NCBI RefSeq assembly: GCF_014712225.1
Contig: NZ_JACXBW010000013.1
Coordinates: 62,001-126,000, forward strand
Direction: 5' to 3'
DNA length: 64,000 nt
Source of the DNA: Pseudarthrobacter sulfonivorans
GTDB taxonomy: Bacteria; Actinomycetota; Actinomycetes; Actinomycetales; Micrococcaceae
Of the stretch, positions 9,403 through 17,748 are shown one piece after another. Both the position numbers and the translations under genes were made by a program. The notes beneath the pieces are model-generated. The model worked only from the letters and a program-made list of their open reading frames with translations, was not told the origin of the DNA and did not search any database. Each line of letters opens with the position of its first letter. Position 1 is the stretch's first letter.

Positions 9403-12042
9403 ATGCCGACTCCGTTCAACCAGAGCGTGGCTGATTCCGCGCTCCTGACCAAGTCGCTGCCATTGGGCCTGCTGCGGGCGTTCGTCCAGTCAGATGCCGC
9501 CGATGAAGGGTTCACCCCCACGCTGCTGGCGGAGCTCAAAGCCTTGGCCCGCGTCCCCGGGCTGCTCGTGGCCTGCAACTACGGCGGCACTCTGTGCGCC
9601 GCCGAGGGGATCTCCACCGAAACCCTTCCCTTGGGCAGCGCGGCCATCGCACTGCGCGCGTTGGCCGCCCTGCCCAACACGCACGCCGCCGTCATCTCCG
9701 GACGCTCGCTGCGTGATCTCGCCGCAGTCTCCCGACTCCCCGCGGAGGTCCACCTGATCGGCTCGCACGGCGCCGAATCGGACATGCAGTTCGCCCACGT
9801 CCAGCCATTGGCCACCGAGGTGACCCTGCAGAAAGTCAGCACCGCGCTCTCCGAAGCCGTGGGATTCCAGGAGGGTGTCTGGATTGAGCGCAAGCCCGTT
9901 GCTGTCTCCGTGCACACCCGTCCGGCGGCGCCGGATGTTGTGGCGTCCGTAACGGACACTGCGCGGGACATCGCCCGGGCCCACGGTCTGTTCTTCATCC
10001 TGGACGGTTCCGTACTGGATCTCTCGGTGGTGGAGCCGTCCAAGGCGGACGCCCTGGAAAGCCTGCGGTCACGGCTTGGCGCCAGCGCTGCACTCTACGC
10101 CGGCGATGCGTACAGCGATGAACTGGCCATCGCCACCCTCCGCGGCCCGGACCTTGGCCTGCACGTGGGGCCGGGGGATACGGGTGCCGCGCACCGCCTG
10201 CGGGACCCGGAATCATTTGCCCGGGTCCTCGCCATCCTTTTCGAGCTCAGGCGCGCCTGGCTGTTCGGCGAGGACGCAGTTGGACTCGAACGGCACACCC
10301 TGATCGGCAACGGAACCTCAACTGCGTTGCTCACCCCGGACGCAAAGGTCTGCTGGATGAGCCACCCGCTACCGGATTCAGGTTCGCTGTTCGCCCACAT
10401 CCTCGGCGGGGATGCAGCCGGGCACTTCTCCGTGGAACCGGTTAAGACTTCGCAGGTCCTGGGCCAGCGGTATGTGGACAGCACCATGATTGTGGAAACC
10501 CGGTGGGCGGACGTGACCGTCACGGACTACCTGGAACCGGCTCCGGAAGGGATCACCAGCCTGGTCCGGGTGCTCTCCGGCGCCGGCGCAGCGAGGATTG
10601 TTTTTGCGCCACGGCCGGACTACGCCAACGCGCCGTTCAGCATGGAGGCCCGCGACGACGAGCTGCATATCGTGGGCACGGCCGATCCCATTGTCCTTTC
10701 GGCGCCGGGCGCCAGGTTCGTGATCACCTCTGACGGCCGGCACGCTACGGCGACAGCCACGGTGAACCTGCAGGACGGCCCGGTGGTCCTCAATCTGCGG
10801 TGCGGGGACACCGAGCCCCGCGCCGCGGATCCGGACGGCGAGGTGGACCGGCGTGCCGGCGTGGCCCTGCACTCCCGCCGCTGGGTCCAGGATCTGGAGC
10901 TGCCGGCGGTGAAGCCGTCACTGGTCCGCCGCTCCGCGCTGGTGTTGCGCGCCCTGGTTCATGAGCCAACCGGTGCCGTGCTGGCTGCCCCCACCACATC
11001 GCTGCCGGAGGGGATTGGCGGAACGCGAAACTGGGACTACCGGTACTGCTGGCTGCGGGACGGTTCCATGACGGTGCATGCACTGGTGGACTTAGGCTCC
11101 ACGGCGGAGGCTTTCGGGTTCCTGGAATGGCTGGGCCGGATCCTCGCGCACGCGCCCGGCCCGGAATGGCTGCATCCGCTGTACTCGGTCACGGGGGCGC
11201 AGCTGTCCACCGAAGCCATCATCGACAGCCTGCCCGGATACGCGGGCTCCCGTCCGGTCCGGATCGGGAACGCCGCAGACCACCAGGTCCAGCTGGACGT
11301 CTTTGGGCCCGTCGCCGAACTCATCGCCGCGCTCAGCGATCGGAACGGCGCCCTGGCAGACGACCATTGGGAACTGATGGTGAAGCTGGCCTCCGCTGTG
11401 CTGGCCCGCTGGCATGAGCCGGACCACGGCATCTGGGAAGCCCGGCGCCCGCCCCGGCACCACGTGTACAGCAAGGTGATGTGCTGGGTGACGCTGGACC
11501 GGGCCCTCCGGACGGCTGCCCGGCACGGCAGGACGCCGGACCCCGCCTGGGAACCCACGGCACAGGCCATCCGCGAGGAGGTCCTGCGGGAGGGCTGGGA
11601 TGACTCGGCGCGCTCCTACACCGTCGCCTACGACAGCCCCGACCTGGACGCGGCCGTCCTGCACATCGGGCTGTCCGGCCTGTTGGACGTCACCGACCGG
11701 CGCTTCCTGGACACGGTCACGGCCGTGGAACGCGAACTCCGGGTGGGACCCACCGTGTTCAGGTACAGGTACGACGACGGCCTGCCGGGTTTGGAGGGCG
11801 GCTTCCACATCTGCACCACGTGGCTTATCGAGGCGTACGTCGCGGTGGGCAGGATCGACGAAGCCTGGGACCTGTTCGACCAGCTCGTGAACCTGTTTGG
11901 TCCCACCGGGCTGCTGCCGGAGGAGTACGATCCCGGCACCGAAACGCACCTCGGGAACCACCCGCAGGCCTACTCCCACCTGGGCTTTATCCGCTGCGCC
12001 CGGCTCCTGGACCGGCACAGGCCTGAGGCGAGAGTGCAGTAG
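9403..12042 (+). CDS. Trehalose-phosphatase-like/GH15 fusion protein
   Basis: About 879 residues in two modules. Residues about 40-260 resemble the HAD fold of trehalose-6-phosphate phosphatase (VISGRS, the SKADAL lysine, GDAYSDE). However, motif I, normally DYDGT, reads NYGGT (about N59), so both catalytic aspartates are gone and phosphatase activity is unlikely. Residues about 270-875 form a GH15 (alpha,alpha)6 barrel of the glucoamylase/trehalase family, with RNWDYRYCWLRDG and a C-terminal EEYDPGTETHLGNHPQAYSH segment that holds the expected catalytic Glu. A likely role is trehalose or alpha-glucan hydrolysis. Two ATGs (9397, 9403) are possible; GAAGGG lies 8 nt before 9403 but only 2 nt before 9397. 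It is transcribed divergently from the galactoside operon. Confidence 0.88.
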   Translation: MPTPFNQSVADSALLTKSLPLGLLRAFVQSDAADEGFTPTLLAELKALARVPGLLVACNYGGTLCAAEGISTETLPLGSAAIALRALAALPNTHAAVISGRSLRDLAAVSRLPAEVHLIGSHGAESDMQFAHVQPLATEVTLQKVSTALSEAVGFQEGVWIERKPVAVSVHTRPAAPDVVASVTDTARDIARAHGLFFILDGSVLDLSVVEPSKADALESLRSRLGASAALYAGDAYSDELAIATLRGPDLGLHVGPGDTGAAHRLRDPESFARVLAILFELRRAWLFGEDAVGLERHTLIGNGTSTALLTPDAKVCWMSHPLPDSGSLFAHILGGDAAGHFSVEPVKTSQVLGQRYVDSTMIVETRWADVTVTDYLEPAPEGITSLVRVLSGAGAARIVFAPRPDYANAPFSMEARDDELHIVGTADPIVLSAPGARFVITSDGRHATATATVNLQDGPVVLNLRCGDTEPRAADPDGEVDRRAGVALHSRRWVQDLELPAVKPSLVRRSALVLRALVHEPTGAVLAAPTTSLPEGIGGTRNWDYRYCWLRDGSMTVHALVDLGSTAEAFGFLEWLGRILAHAPGPEWLHPLYSVTGAQLSTEAIIDSLPGYAGSRPVRIGNAADHQVQLDVFGPVAELIAALSDRNGALADDHWELMVKLASAVLARWHEPDHGIWEARRPPRHHVYSKVMCWVTLDRALRTAARHGRTPDPAWEPTAQAIREEVLREGWDDSARSYTVAYDSPDLDAAVLHIGLSGLLDVTDRRFLDTVTAVERELRVGPTVFRYRYDDGLPGLEGGFHICTTWLIEAYVAVGRIDEAWDLFDQLVNLFGPTGLLPEEYDPGTETHLGNHPQAYSHLGFIRCARLLDRHRPEARVQ

Positions 12043-12073
12043 CTACCGGGAAGCGCCTGCCGCGACGCGGAAC

Positions 12074-13281
12074 CTACCGGGATGCCGAGAAGATCTGCGG
12101 TGCAGGCCGGGTGCCGGTGGCGAGGTCGGCGAGGATCCGTCCCACCACCGGGGTGAACTTGAAGCCGTGGCCGGAGAAGCCCGCACCGATAACGACGGGG
12201 CCGATCCGGTCAAGGATGAAGTCTTCGTCCGGTGTGGTGGTGTACGTGCAGCTGATGGCCTGGAAGGAATCGGCGTCAACCCCGGGCAGCCAGGTCCGGG
12301 CATAGTCCTGCAGCGCGGCGAGCTGGACGGGTTCGGGGAGGAAGGACCGCCTGTCCGGGTCCACTTCGGGGCCAACGCCGTGCCAGCCGGCCTTGATGCC
12401 CTCACCGGGGTCTGCATCCCGTAGACCGGTGAGTACCAGTCCTTGTAGTCCGCACCGGGTCCGGGAGTGTGGTTGAAGCCGGGCCACACAGCCTGGTCGT
12501 CGGCTACCCGGAAGTGCGCCGGCTGTTCCTGCGTGACCCTCAGCCGGGGAATCCTCAGCTTCCGGCTTCCGGCCGCCGCGGACAGCAGTTTCGCCGTCCA
12601 GGCGCCGGCAGTCACCACTGCCTGCGCGGCGGTGACCACCTCGATCGTGCCGGTTGCGCCGGAGCCGCCCGTCCCGCCGCCGCCTGTCCCGCCGTGTCCC
12701 ATCCCGCCGCCGCCGTTCTCTGCGCCGCCTACCTCCATGGTGAGCCGGACGCCGTCGTCCATGATTTCCAGGTCCAGCACCTTGGTGTGGTGGCGGATCT
12801 CGGCGCCGCGGGCAGCGGCCAGCCGCTGGAAGGCGGGGAGCGCGGCCTCCGGGTTCAGCTGGCCGCCGTCGGGCATATAAAGCACCTGCTGGTCGAACCG
12901 GATGCCCCGCCACCGCCCGGCCGCTTCCTCCGGACGGAGCGATTCAGCCCGGATGCCCGCCTCCGTGAGGGCGGCCTCCACCAGCGGTAGCCGCGGATCA
13001 GGACCATGGTTGACGATCCCCGTCCGGGTGAGCAGCCGCTCGCCGCTGTCCTGCTCGAGCTCATCCCAAAGGGCCAGCCCCTCGGCCAGCATGGCCACGT
13101 ACTCCGGCCGGTAGTACCCCGGGTTCAGGTTCCTGGTGCTGCCGTGCGAAGCCCCGTTGTGGTGGCCCGGTCCGAACTGTTCGAGCAGGGTGACCTGCCG
13201 GCCCCGGCGGGCCAACGCCCAGGCGGCGGCGGAGCCCATGGCTCCGCCGCCGATCACAACAGTGTCAAGGATTGTTCCCAT
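12074..13281 (-). pseudogene. Sarcosine/N-methyltryptophan oxidase-like FAD enzyme gene, frameshifted
   Basis: The N-terminal frame encodes an FAD-binding amine oxidase (VVIGGGAMGSAAAWALARRG dinucleotide fold, then ASHGSTRN). Homology continues in another frame from about 12410 down to 12074, with the family C-terminus SCTYTTTPDEDFILD (the flavin-linking Cys) and GFSGHGFKF. The break is at a GGGG run (12407-12410), where one extra G would restore a protein of about 400 residues. Without it the first frame runs on in a nonsense tail to 12043. The ATG at 13281 has GAGGAG 5 nt upstream. A Gly-rich insert lies mid-protein. It may be a true inactivation or a homopolymer sequencing error. Confidence 0.8.
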
Positions 13282-13314
13282 GTGGCTCCTCAGGTTCGGC
13301 CGGTTCACTCAGGG

Positions 13315-14241
13315 TCAGTTCAGCAGCAGGGCGACGCAGATCATGGCGGGTACCGCCACCACCGTAGTGATCAGCACGGTGTCCTTGGCCACGGTGAGGC
13401 CGGTGGAGTAGCGGCTGGCGGCAACAAAGACATTTTGCGCCGTCGGGAGGGAAGAAACCACCACCACTGCGAACAGGGCCTGGCCTTCGAGCCCCAGCAC
13501 GAAGCGGGCAAAAACGTAGGCAATGGCCGGTTGGATAACGAGTTTGAAGGCGCTGGCCAGGATGGTGTCCAGCCGCCTTGCAGCGGCGGCCTGCAGGGGG
13601 CGGCTGCCGTGGAGGCTCATGCCGAACGCGATCAGCATCGCCGGGATGGCCGCACCGCCGATCAGGTGGATGGGCTCCAGGACCAGGGCCGGCACCTGCC
13701 AGTTCATTCCGGCCACCAGCAGGCCCAGCGCGGACCCAACAATCATCGGGTTCCGGAGGATCATGAAGATGAAGCCCAATGGCGTGGTGCGGTGGCTGCT
13801 GGTGCTGGCGTCCAGGATCATCAGGAAGAGCGGGGTGAAGAAAGCCAGCTGGAAGATCAGCAACGGCGCCACATAACTGGCGTCGCCCAGGACGTACACG
13901 GCGATGGGGATGCCCAGGTTGGCGGAGTTGGCCAGGGACGCCGCCATTGAGGACATCAGCGCCTCCGGCAAAGCCCGCTTCAGGATGAACTTCACGATGC
14001 TGAAGAACATCAAAGCGCTGGCGATGGCTGCCACCGCGGTGACCAGCAGGGGTTCGGCGAAGACTTCCCGCAGTTGTGCCTTGCTCAGGGTCTCGAACAG
14101 GAGGGCGGGGCTGGCCACAAAAAACGTGAGGGCACTGAGGACCTGGCGGGCGTTGTCGCCCAGGATCCGTTGCCGGCCCACGAACCAGCCCACCATGATG
14201 ATGAACCAGACCACAAAAAAGCCCTGCAGCACGCCTACCAA
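13315..14241 (-). CDS. AEC (auxin efflux carrier) family transporter
   Basis: Integral membrane protein of 308 residues with about ten hydrophobic segments in two inverted halves, as in the AEC/bile-acid transporter fold. Conserved segments include the N-terminal VGWFVGRQRILGDNAR, the NSANLGIPIAVYVLG loop with the helix-breaking NxGxP, and the C-terminal SLPTAQNVFVAA. Bacterial members carry malate, malonate or related organic acids; the substrate here is unknown. The TTG at 14241 is chosen because GGAGG lies 6 nt upstream. It lies 33 bp upstream of the oxidase pseudogene on the same strand, so the two may be cotranscribed. Confidence 0.9.
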   Translation of the reverse strand: MVGVLQGFFVVWFIIMVGWFVGRQRILGDNARQVLSALTFFVASPALLFETLSKAQLREVFAEPLLVTAVAAIASALMFFSIVKFILKRALPEALMSSMAASLANSANLGIPIAVYVLGDASYVAPLLIFQLAFFTPLFLMILDASTSSHRTTPLGFIFMILRNPMIVGSALGLLVAGMNWQVPALVLEPIHLIGGAAIPAMLIAFGMSLHGSRPLQAAAARRLDTILASAFKLVIQPAIAYVFARFVLGLEGQALFAVVVVSSLPTAQNVFVAASRYSTGLTVAKDTVLITTVVAVPAMICVALLLN

Positions 14242-14292
14242 GAGAAGCCTCCGAGGGCGCGGAGGCGGGGTGTGCCGGGACTCACGCTCCGG

Positions 14293-14718
14293 CTAGGCCG
14301 TGGCGTTATTGAGTGCGAACGGCGGTCGCATCAGGCCGGGGGTGTGGCCCTCGGCAGGATCGTTTCCGATCTGGACGATTTTGTTGTCCCTGTCCACGTG
14401 GACAACCTTCGGATCATAGGCCTTGGCCTCTTCCGTGGTCATCTGGGCATAGGTGATAAGGATGACGATGTCATTCTCGTGCATCAGGTGCGCAGCGGCG
14501 CCGTTGATGCCGATCACGCCCGAGCCGCGCTCGCCGGCGATGGTGTAGGTTTCCAGGCGCGCACCGTTGGTGACGTCCACGATGGCCACGAGCTCGCCGG
14601 GAAGAATGTCGGCAGCATCGAGGAGGTCCAGGTCAACGGTGACCGAACCTACGTAGTGGAGGTCGGCGTGCGTGACGGTGGCCCGGTGGATCTTGGACTT
14701 GAAGATTGTGCGATTCAT
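14293..14718 (-). CDS. panD: Aspartate 1-decarboxylase proenzyme
   Basis: Makes beta-alanine from aspartate for pantothenate and CoA synthesis. It is 141 residues, normal for the family. The self-cleavage site is clear as YVGS (between G24 and S25); Ser25 becomes the pyruvoyl group. Other conserved parts are the opening MNRTIFKSKIHRATVT, INGAAAHL and ITYAQMTTEEA. The C-terminal tail after about residue 115 is a typical actinobacterial extension. No panC or panB is adjacent, so it appears to be a stand-alone gene. Confidence 0.97.
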   Translation of the reverse strand: MNRTIFKSKIHRATVTHADLHYVGSVTVDLDLLDAADILPGELVAIVDVTNGARLETYTIAGERGSGVIGINGAAAHLMHENDIVILITYAQMTTEEAKAYDPKVVHVDRDNKIVQIGNDPAEGHTPGLMRPPFALNNATA

Positions 14719-14765
14719 AAGGTGTCCAGTCTATCGCCGCCCTCCCGGGTTGCGCTGTGACGTAC

Positions 14766-14840
14766 CAAACAGGAGCGCACCAAGCAGGAACGCACAAAAC
14801 GGTAACGCACTGAACAGGAACGCACAAAACAGGAACGGAC
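14766..14840. repeat. Five tandem 15-bp units
   Basis: Five consecutive 15-bp units, 14766-14780, 14781-14795, 14796-14810, 14811-14825 and 14826-14840, with core AACAGGAACGCAC and 1-4 changes each. They fill the gap between panD and the LysR gene. The period is a multiple of three but no supported gene reads through them. Confidence 0.85.
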
Positions 14841-14868
14841 GACGGCGGGCGGCCGGGCGCCGTCGTCC
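14837..14868 (-). terminator. Perfect 11-bp hairpin downstream of LysR gene
   Basis: GGACGACGGCG (14837-14847) pairs perfectly with CGCCGTCGTCC (14858-14868) around a 10-nt loop. It lies after the stop of the LysR gene read on the minus strand. There is no U-run, so it is only a possible terminator; the stem itself is certain. Confidence 0.5.
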
Positions 14869-14871
14869 GTC

Positions 14872-14942
14872 ACTGCCCCGGCGGTCCGCCGACTGACGCG
14901 GCGGTTCGCCTACTGCCCCGGCGGTCCGCCGACTGACGCGGC
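14872..14942. repeat. 31-bp direct repeat duplicating the LysR gene 3' end
   Basis: Positions 14872-14902 and 14912-14942 are identical over 31 bp with a 40-bp period. The right copy is the last coding part of the LysR gene and the left copy lies beyond its stop codon (14912-14910), so the gene's end has been duplicated downstream. Confidence 0.9.
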
Positions 14943-15824
14943 CGTGGCGGCGAGCGTCTCCCGGGCGGCGAGGATGGCGGGCCGCTGCGCGCTGGAGCGG
15001 CGCACGGACGTAAACACGGTGCGGTGCGGATCGCCGGGCAGCTCCAGCAGTTGGGCGGTGGTGCCGCGGCCGGTCCAGACGAGGTCCGGCATCAGGGCCA
15101 CGGCATTGCCGGACTCGATCAGCCTGATCTGCGCCTGGAGATCGGCCGTTTCGAACCGCACATCGGGCTCGAATCCCGCGGTCCGGCAGGCCTGCTCCGC
15201 CCAGTGCCGGGAGGCGGCGCCGCGGGGCTCCATGACCCACGGGAGGGCTGCAGTGTCTTCGAGGGAGCGGATGGCGGGTCCGCCGTCGGACGCCGGTGGA
15301 ACGGCGAGCCGGATGGCGTCGGTGGTCAGTTTGACGCGGTCCAGCTCCGGATATCTTGGTGCGGCGTGGCCCGGATACTGTTCGGCAATCACCAGGTCGA
15401 AGTCGCGCGCCCAGGTCTCGTGCAGGGCGGTTTCCGGCTCCCGCTGCGTCATCTCGATCCGCACCTCCGGGTACTCCGCCGTCATCCGCGTCAGGGTGCC
15501 CGGCATCAGGGCCAGCGCCGCGGACTGGAAGACGGCGATCCGGACAGTTCCGGTGACAGTGGTCAGCGACGCCGCCAGGTCTGCCTCGGCCTGTTCCAGG
15601 GTTTCAAGCAGCTGGGCGGTATGCGCCACGAGGACTTCCGCCTGCGGTGTCAGCTGGACCCGGCGTCCGGTTTTCCGGAGCAGCTCCACGCCCACTTCCT
15701 TTTCGAGCAGGGCCAGTTGCTGCGAGACCGACGACGGGCTGTACTGCAGTGCCTCCGCGACCTCCGCCAGCGTCCCCCGGATTTTCAGTTCGCGGAGCAG
15801 CCTGAGGCGACGGACATCGAGCAT
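14910..15824 (-). CDS. LysR family transcriptional regulator, probably of permease and putA
   Basis: 304-residue LysR protein: N-terminal winged helix-turn-helix (MLDVRRLRLLRELKIRGT, then SPSSVSQQLALLEKEVGV at about residues 30-50), then a two-lobed effector domain with VRIAVFQS and SGNAVALMP segments. The start at 15824 was chosen over an upstream ATG at 15899 because the HTH begins there and AAGGA lies about 9 nt upstream. It is divergent from the amino-acid permease gene. The 158-bp gap holds an inverted repeat GTTAGA-N13-TCTAAC, and a related element precedes putA, so a proline or amino-acid catabolic regulon is inferred. Confidence 0.9.
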   Translation of the reverse strand: MLDVRRLRLLRELKIRGTLAEVAEALQYSPSSVSQQLALLEKEVGVELLRKTGRRVQLTPQAEVLVAHTAQLLETLEQAEADLAASLTTVTGTVRIAVFQSAALALMPGTLTRMTAEYPEVRIEMTQREPETALHETWARDFDLVIAEQYPGHAAPRYPELDRVKLTTDAIRLAVPPASDGGPAIRSLEDTAALPWVMEPRGAASRHWAEQACRTAGFEPDVRFETADLQAQIRLIESGNAVALMPDLVWTGRGTTAQLLELPGDPHRTVFTSVRRSSAQRPAILAARETLAATAASVGGPPGQ

Positions 15825-15858
15825 GGCCACATTCCTTGACGAATCTAATGGATATTGG

Positions 15859-15902
15859 TTAGAAAGATTCACTTTATCTAACGCAAAGACTGCTTGCATA
15901 CT
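15859..15902 (+). promoter_or_regulatory. Predicted LysR site and promoter of the permease gene
   Basis: A 23-bp imperfect palindrome (15859-15881, arms TTAGA and TCTAA) overlaps a -35-like TTATCT (15874-15879). A -10-like CATACT follows at 15897-15902 after 17 bp, and then GGTG. The same arrangement is found before putA (17664-17706). Overlap of the site with the -35 region is typical of LysR activators. Confidence 0.5.
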
Positions 15903-15981
15903 GGTGTACCTGAGTTACCCCCGTCACAGCCCGTTCCCGATGGGCACCGTCATGGGGCCGCACCCCACGCAGGAGTTCCTG

Positions 15982-17445
15982 ATGAGCACACGAGACATGA
16001 GCCAGTCGATTATGCGGCGCAAGCCCATCGACGATATCGAAGAAGAAAACAAGCACAGTGGACTGTTCAAATCCCTCGGGCTTTGGCAGCTGACTGCCAT
16101 CGGCGTCGGCGGCATCATCGGCGTCGGCATCTTTTCCCTGGCCGGACTGGTCGCCCATGGCAGCGAGACGGAGCCCGGGGTAGGCCCCGCGGTGTTGTTC
16201 TCCTTCCTGATTGCGGGGCTGGCGTCCGCGGCGGCCGCCCTGTCTTACGCCGAATTCGCGGGCATGATCCCCCGGGCGGGCTCGGCGTACACCTACGGGT
16301 ACGTGGCTCTGGGCGAAGTCATCGGCTGGTTTATCGGCTGGGACCTGCTGCTGGAATACATCGCCATCGTGGCGGTGGTGGCCATCGGCATTTCCGGCTA
16401 CTTCGACGCGTTCCTCTCCGGCATCGGCGTACACATGCCCGTCTGGATGACCTCGACGCCGGATGAGGGCACGGGCGGCATCGTCAACATCCCCGCGATT
16501 GTCGTGTGCCTGCTCGTGACCTGGATCCTCTCCCGCGGCACCAAGACCTTCGGCCGCTTCGAGCTCGTCGCCGTCGCCATCAAGGTCGTCCTGATCCTGT
16601 TCATCATCGGCCTGGGCATCTTCTACATCAACACCAACAACTACAACCCGTTTATGCCCAGCGGGTTCGGTCCGGTGCTGGCCGGCTCTGCAACCGTGTT
16701 CTTTGCCGTATTTGGTTACGACGCGATGAGCACGGCGGCGGAGGAAGCCACCGATGGCAAGAAGCACATGCCGAAGGCGATCATCCTGTCCCTGGTTGTG
16801 GCCATGCTGCTCTACGTCGCGGCCACGCTGGTCCTCACCGGCATGCAGAACTACCAGGACATTGACCCCAAGGCGGGCTTCGCCTCCGCCTTCAACGGTG
16901 TGGGCCTGCCGGTGATCGCCACGATAATCTCCGTCTTTGCCGTGCTGTCCATCCTCACCGTCATGCTGACCTTCCTGCTCGGCGTCACCCGCGTCTGGTT
17001 CTCGATGAGCCGCGACGGGCTGCTGCCCGGCTGGTTTGCCAAAACCGACCGGCACGGCACCCCGCAGCGCGTCACCTGGATCGCGGGCGTGGCTTCGGCG
17101 CTGCTGGCCGGAGTTTTCCCGATCAAGGCCGTTGCCGACCTGACAAACATCGGCATCCTGGCCGCGTTCGTCGTCGTCTGTCTCTCCGTGATCATTTTCC
17201 GCTACAAGAAGCCCGACGCCCCGCGCACCTTCCGGCTGCCGTTTATGCCCGTGGTGCCGCTCTTCGGCATGCTCGCCTCGGCGTTCCTGATGGTGCAGCT
17301 GCACTGGGAGACCTGGCTGCGGTTCGTCGTGTGGCTGATTGTGGGGCTGGCGATCTATTTCTTCTACGGCCGCAAGCACTCGCTGATGAACCCCAACAGT
17401 CCGCGCCACGACGAGGCCGTGGAGATGCACCGCCCCCTCGCCTGA
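15982..17445 (+). CDS. APC superfamily amino acid permease
   Basis: Cytoplasmic-membrane secondary transporter of 487 residues with about twelve membrane segments. The APC signature at the first helix reads IGVGGIIGVGIFSLAG, followed by PRAGSAYTYGYVALGE and, mid-protein, FFAVFGYDAMSTAAEEATD, which resembles cationic amino acid/CAT-type carriers. The ATG at 15982 has AGGAG 6 nt upstream. The frame is open for about 1 kb before this, but that part is antisense to the LysR gene. Its neighbours (LysR, putA) and the shared promoter element suggest proline or a related amino acid as substrate; this is inference. Confidence 0.92.
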   Translation: MSTRDMSQSIMRRKPIDDIEEENKHSGLFKSLGLWQLTAIGVGGIIGVGIFSLAGLVAHGSETEPGVGPAVLFSFLIAGLASAAAALSYAEFAGMIPRAGSAYTYGYVALGEVIGWFIGWDLLLEYIAIVAVVAIGISGYFDAFLSGIGVHMPVWMTSTPDEGTGGIVNIPAIVVCLLVTWILSRGTKTFGRFELVAVAIKVVLILFIIGLGIFYINTNNYNPFMPSGFGPVLAGSATVFFAVFGYDAMSTAAEEATDGKKHMPKAIILSLVVAMLLYVAATLVLTGMQNYQDIDPKAGFASAFNGVGLPVIATIISVFAVLSILTVMLTFLLGVTRVWFSMSRDGLLPGWFAKTDRHGTPQRVTWIAGVASALLAGVFPIKAVADLTNIGILAAFVVVCLSVIIFRYKKPDAPRTFRLPFMPVVPLFGMLASAFLMVQLHWETWLRFVVWLIVGLAIYFFYGRKHSLMNPNSPRHDEAVEMHRPLA

Positions 17446-17460
17446 CCCGCCCCTGCACTC

Positions 17461-17628
17461 GGACGCTCTCTCACTTAACGCCATTTTTTCGGGACGCTCT
17501 CTCACTTAATGTCGGCTTTCACGGGACGCTCTCTCACTTTCTTGAAGAAAGTGAGAGAGCGTTCCCGTTTTTCCTGCGTTAAGTGAGAGAGGGTGGCCCC
17601 AAAAACCGCATTAAGTGAGAGAGCGTTG
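17461..17628. repeat. Six-copy palindromic repeat array (CTCTCTCACTTAA type)
   Basis: Three copies of GGACGCTCTCTCACTT(AA) in plus orientation (17461-17478, 17492-17509, 17524-17539) are followed by three in minus orientation (near 17549-17561, 17579-17591, 17611-17625). The array is roughly mirror-symmetric around 17545. It fills most of the 303-bp gap between the permease and putA; no gene is visible there. It looks like a REP-type element cluster. Confidence 0.9.
17523..17575. terminator. Long hairpin with U-run at the centre of the repeat array
   Basis: The central copies fold into a stem of about 22 bp with one bulged base around a GA turn (left arm 17522-17543, right arm to about 17567), followed by a T-run. 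It would act as an intrinsic terminator for the permease transcript. Confidence 0.65.
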
Positions 17629-17663
17629 GGTGGGGAATCATCGGGATTTCTAACCTGTATTCC

Positions 17664-17706
17664 TCAGAAAAGGTCGCTTTATCTTAAGTGATTCCAAGCT
17701 CATACT
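17664..17706 (+). promoter_or_regulatory. Predicted LysR site and promoter of putA
   Basis: Bases 17664-17686 match 17 of 23 positions of the element before the permease gene. TTATCT (17679-17684) and CATACT (17701-17706) are 16 bp apart and are followed by GGTGG. The predicted start near 17713 leaves a leader of about 36 nt containing an AAAGGAAAG ribosome site. Confidence 0.5.
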
Positions 17707-17748
17707 GGTGGATAAGACCCCTTCATACAAAGGAAAGAACGAGCGATC

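Noticed and set aside
14766..14840. Short repeat-containing peptide gene through the 15-bp units
   Set aside because: Frames on both strands give monotonous low-complexity peptides with no start or ribosome site of note.
14944..15981. Open frame upstream of the amino-acid permease that would give it a 346-residue extension
   Set aside because: This part is antisense to the LysR gene; the permease has a good ribosome site and start at 15982.
15874..17505. 543-codon open frame on the minus strand
   Set aside because: It lies opposite the amino-acid permease gene, has no ribosome site and its translation is low-complexity (His, Asp and Gln rich), typical of an antisense shadow in GC-rich DNA.
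17461..17628. CRISPR array
   Set aside because: Repeat copies are inverted and spacers differ in length; no cas genes are present.
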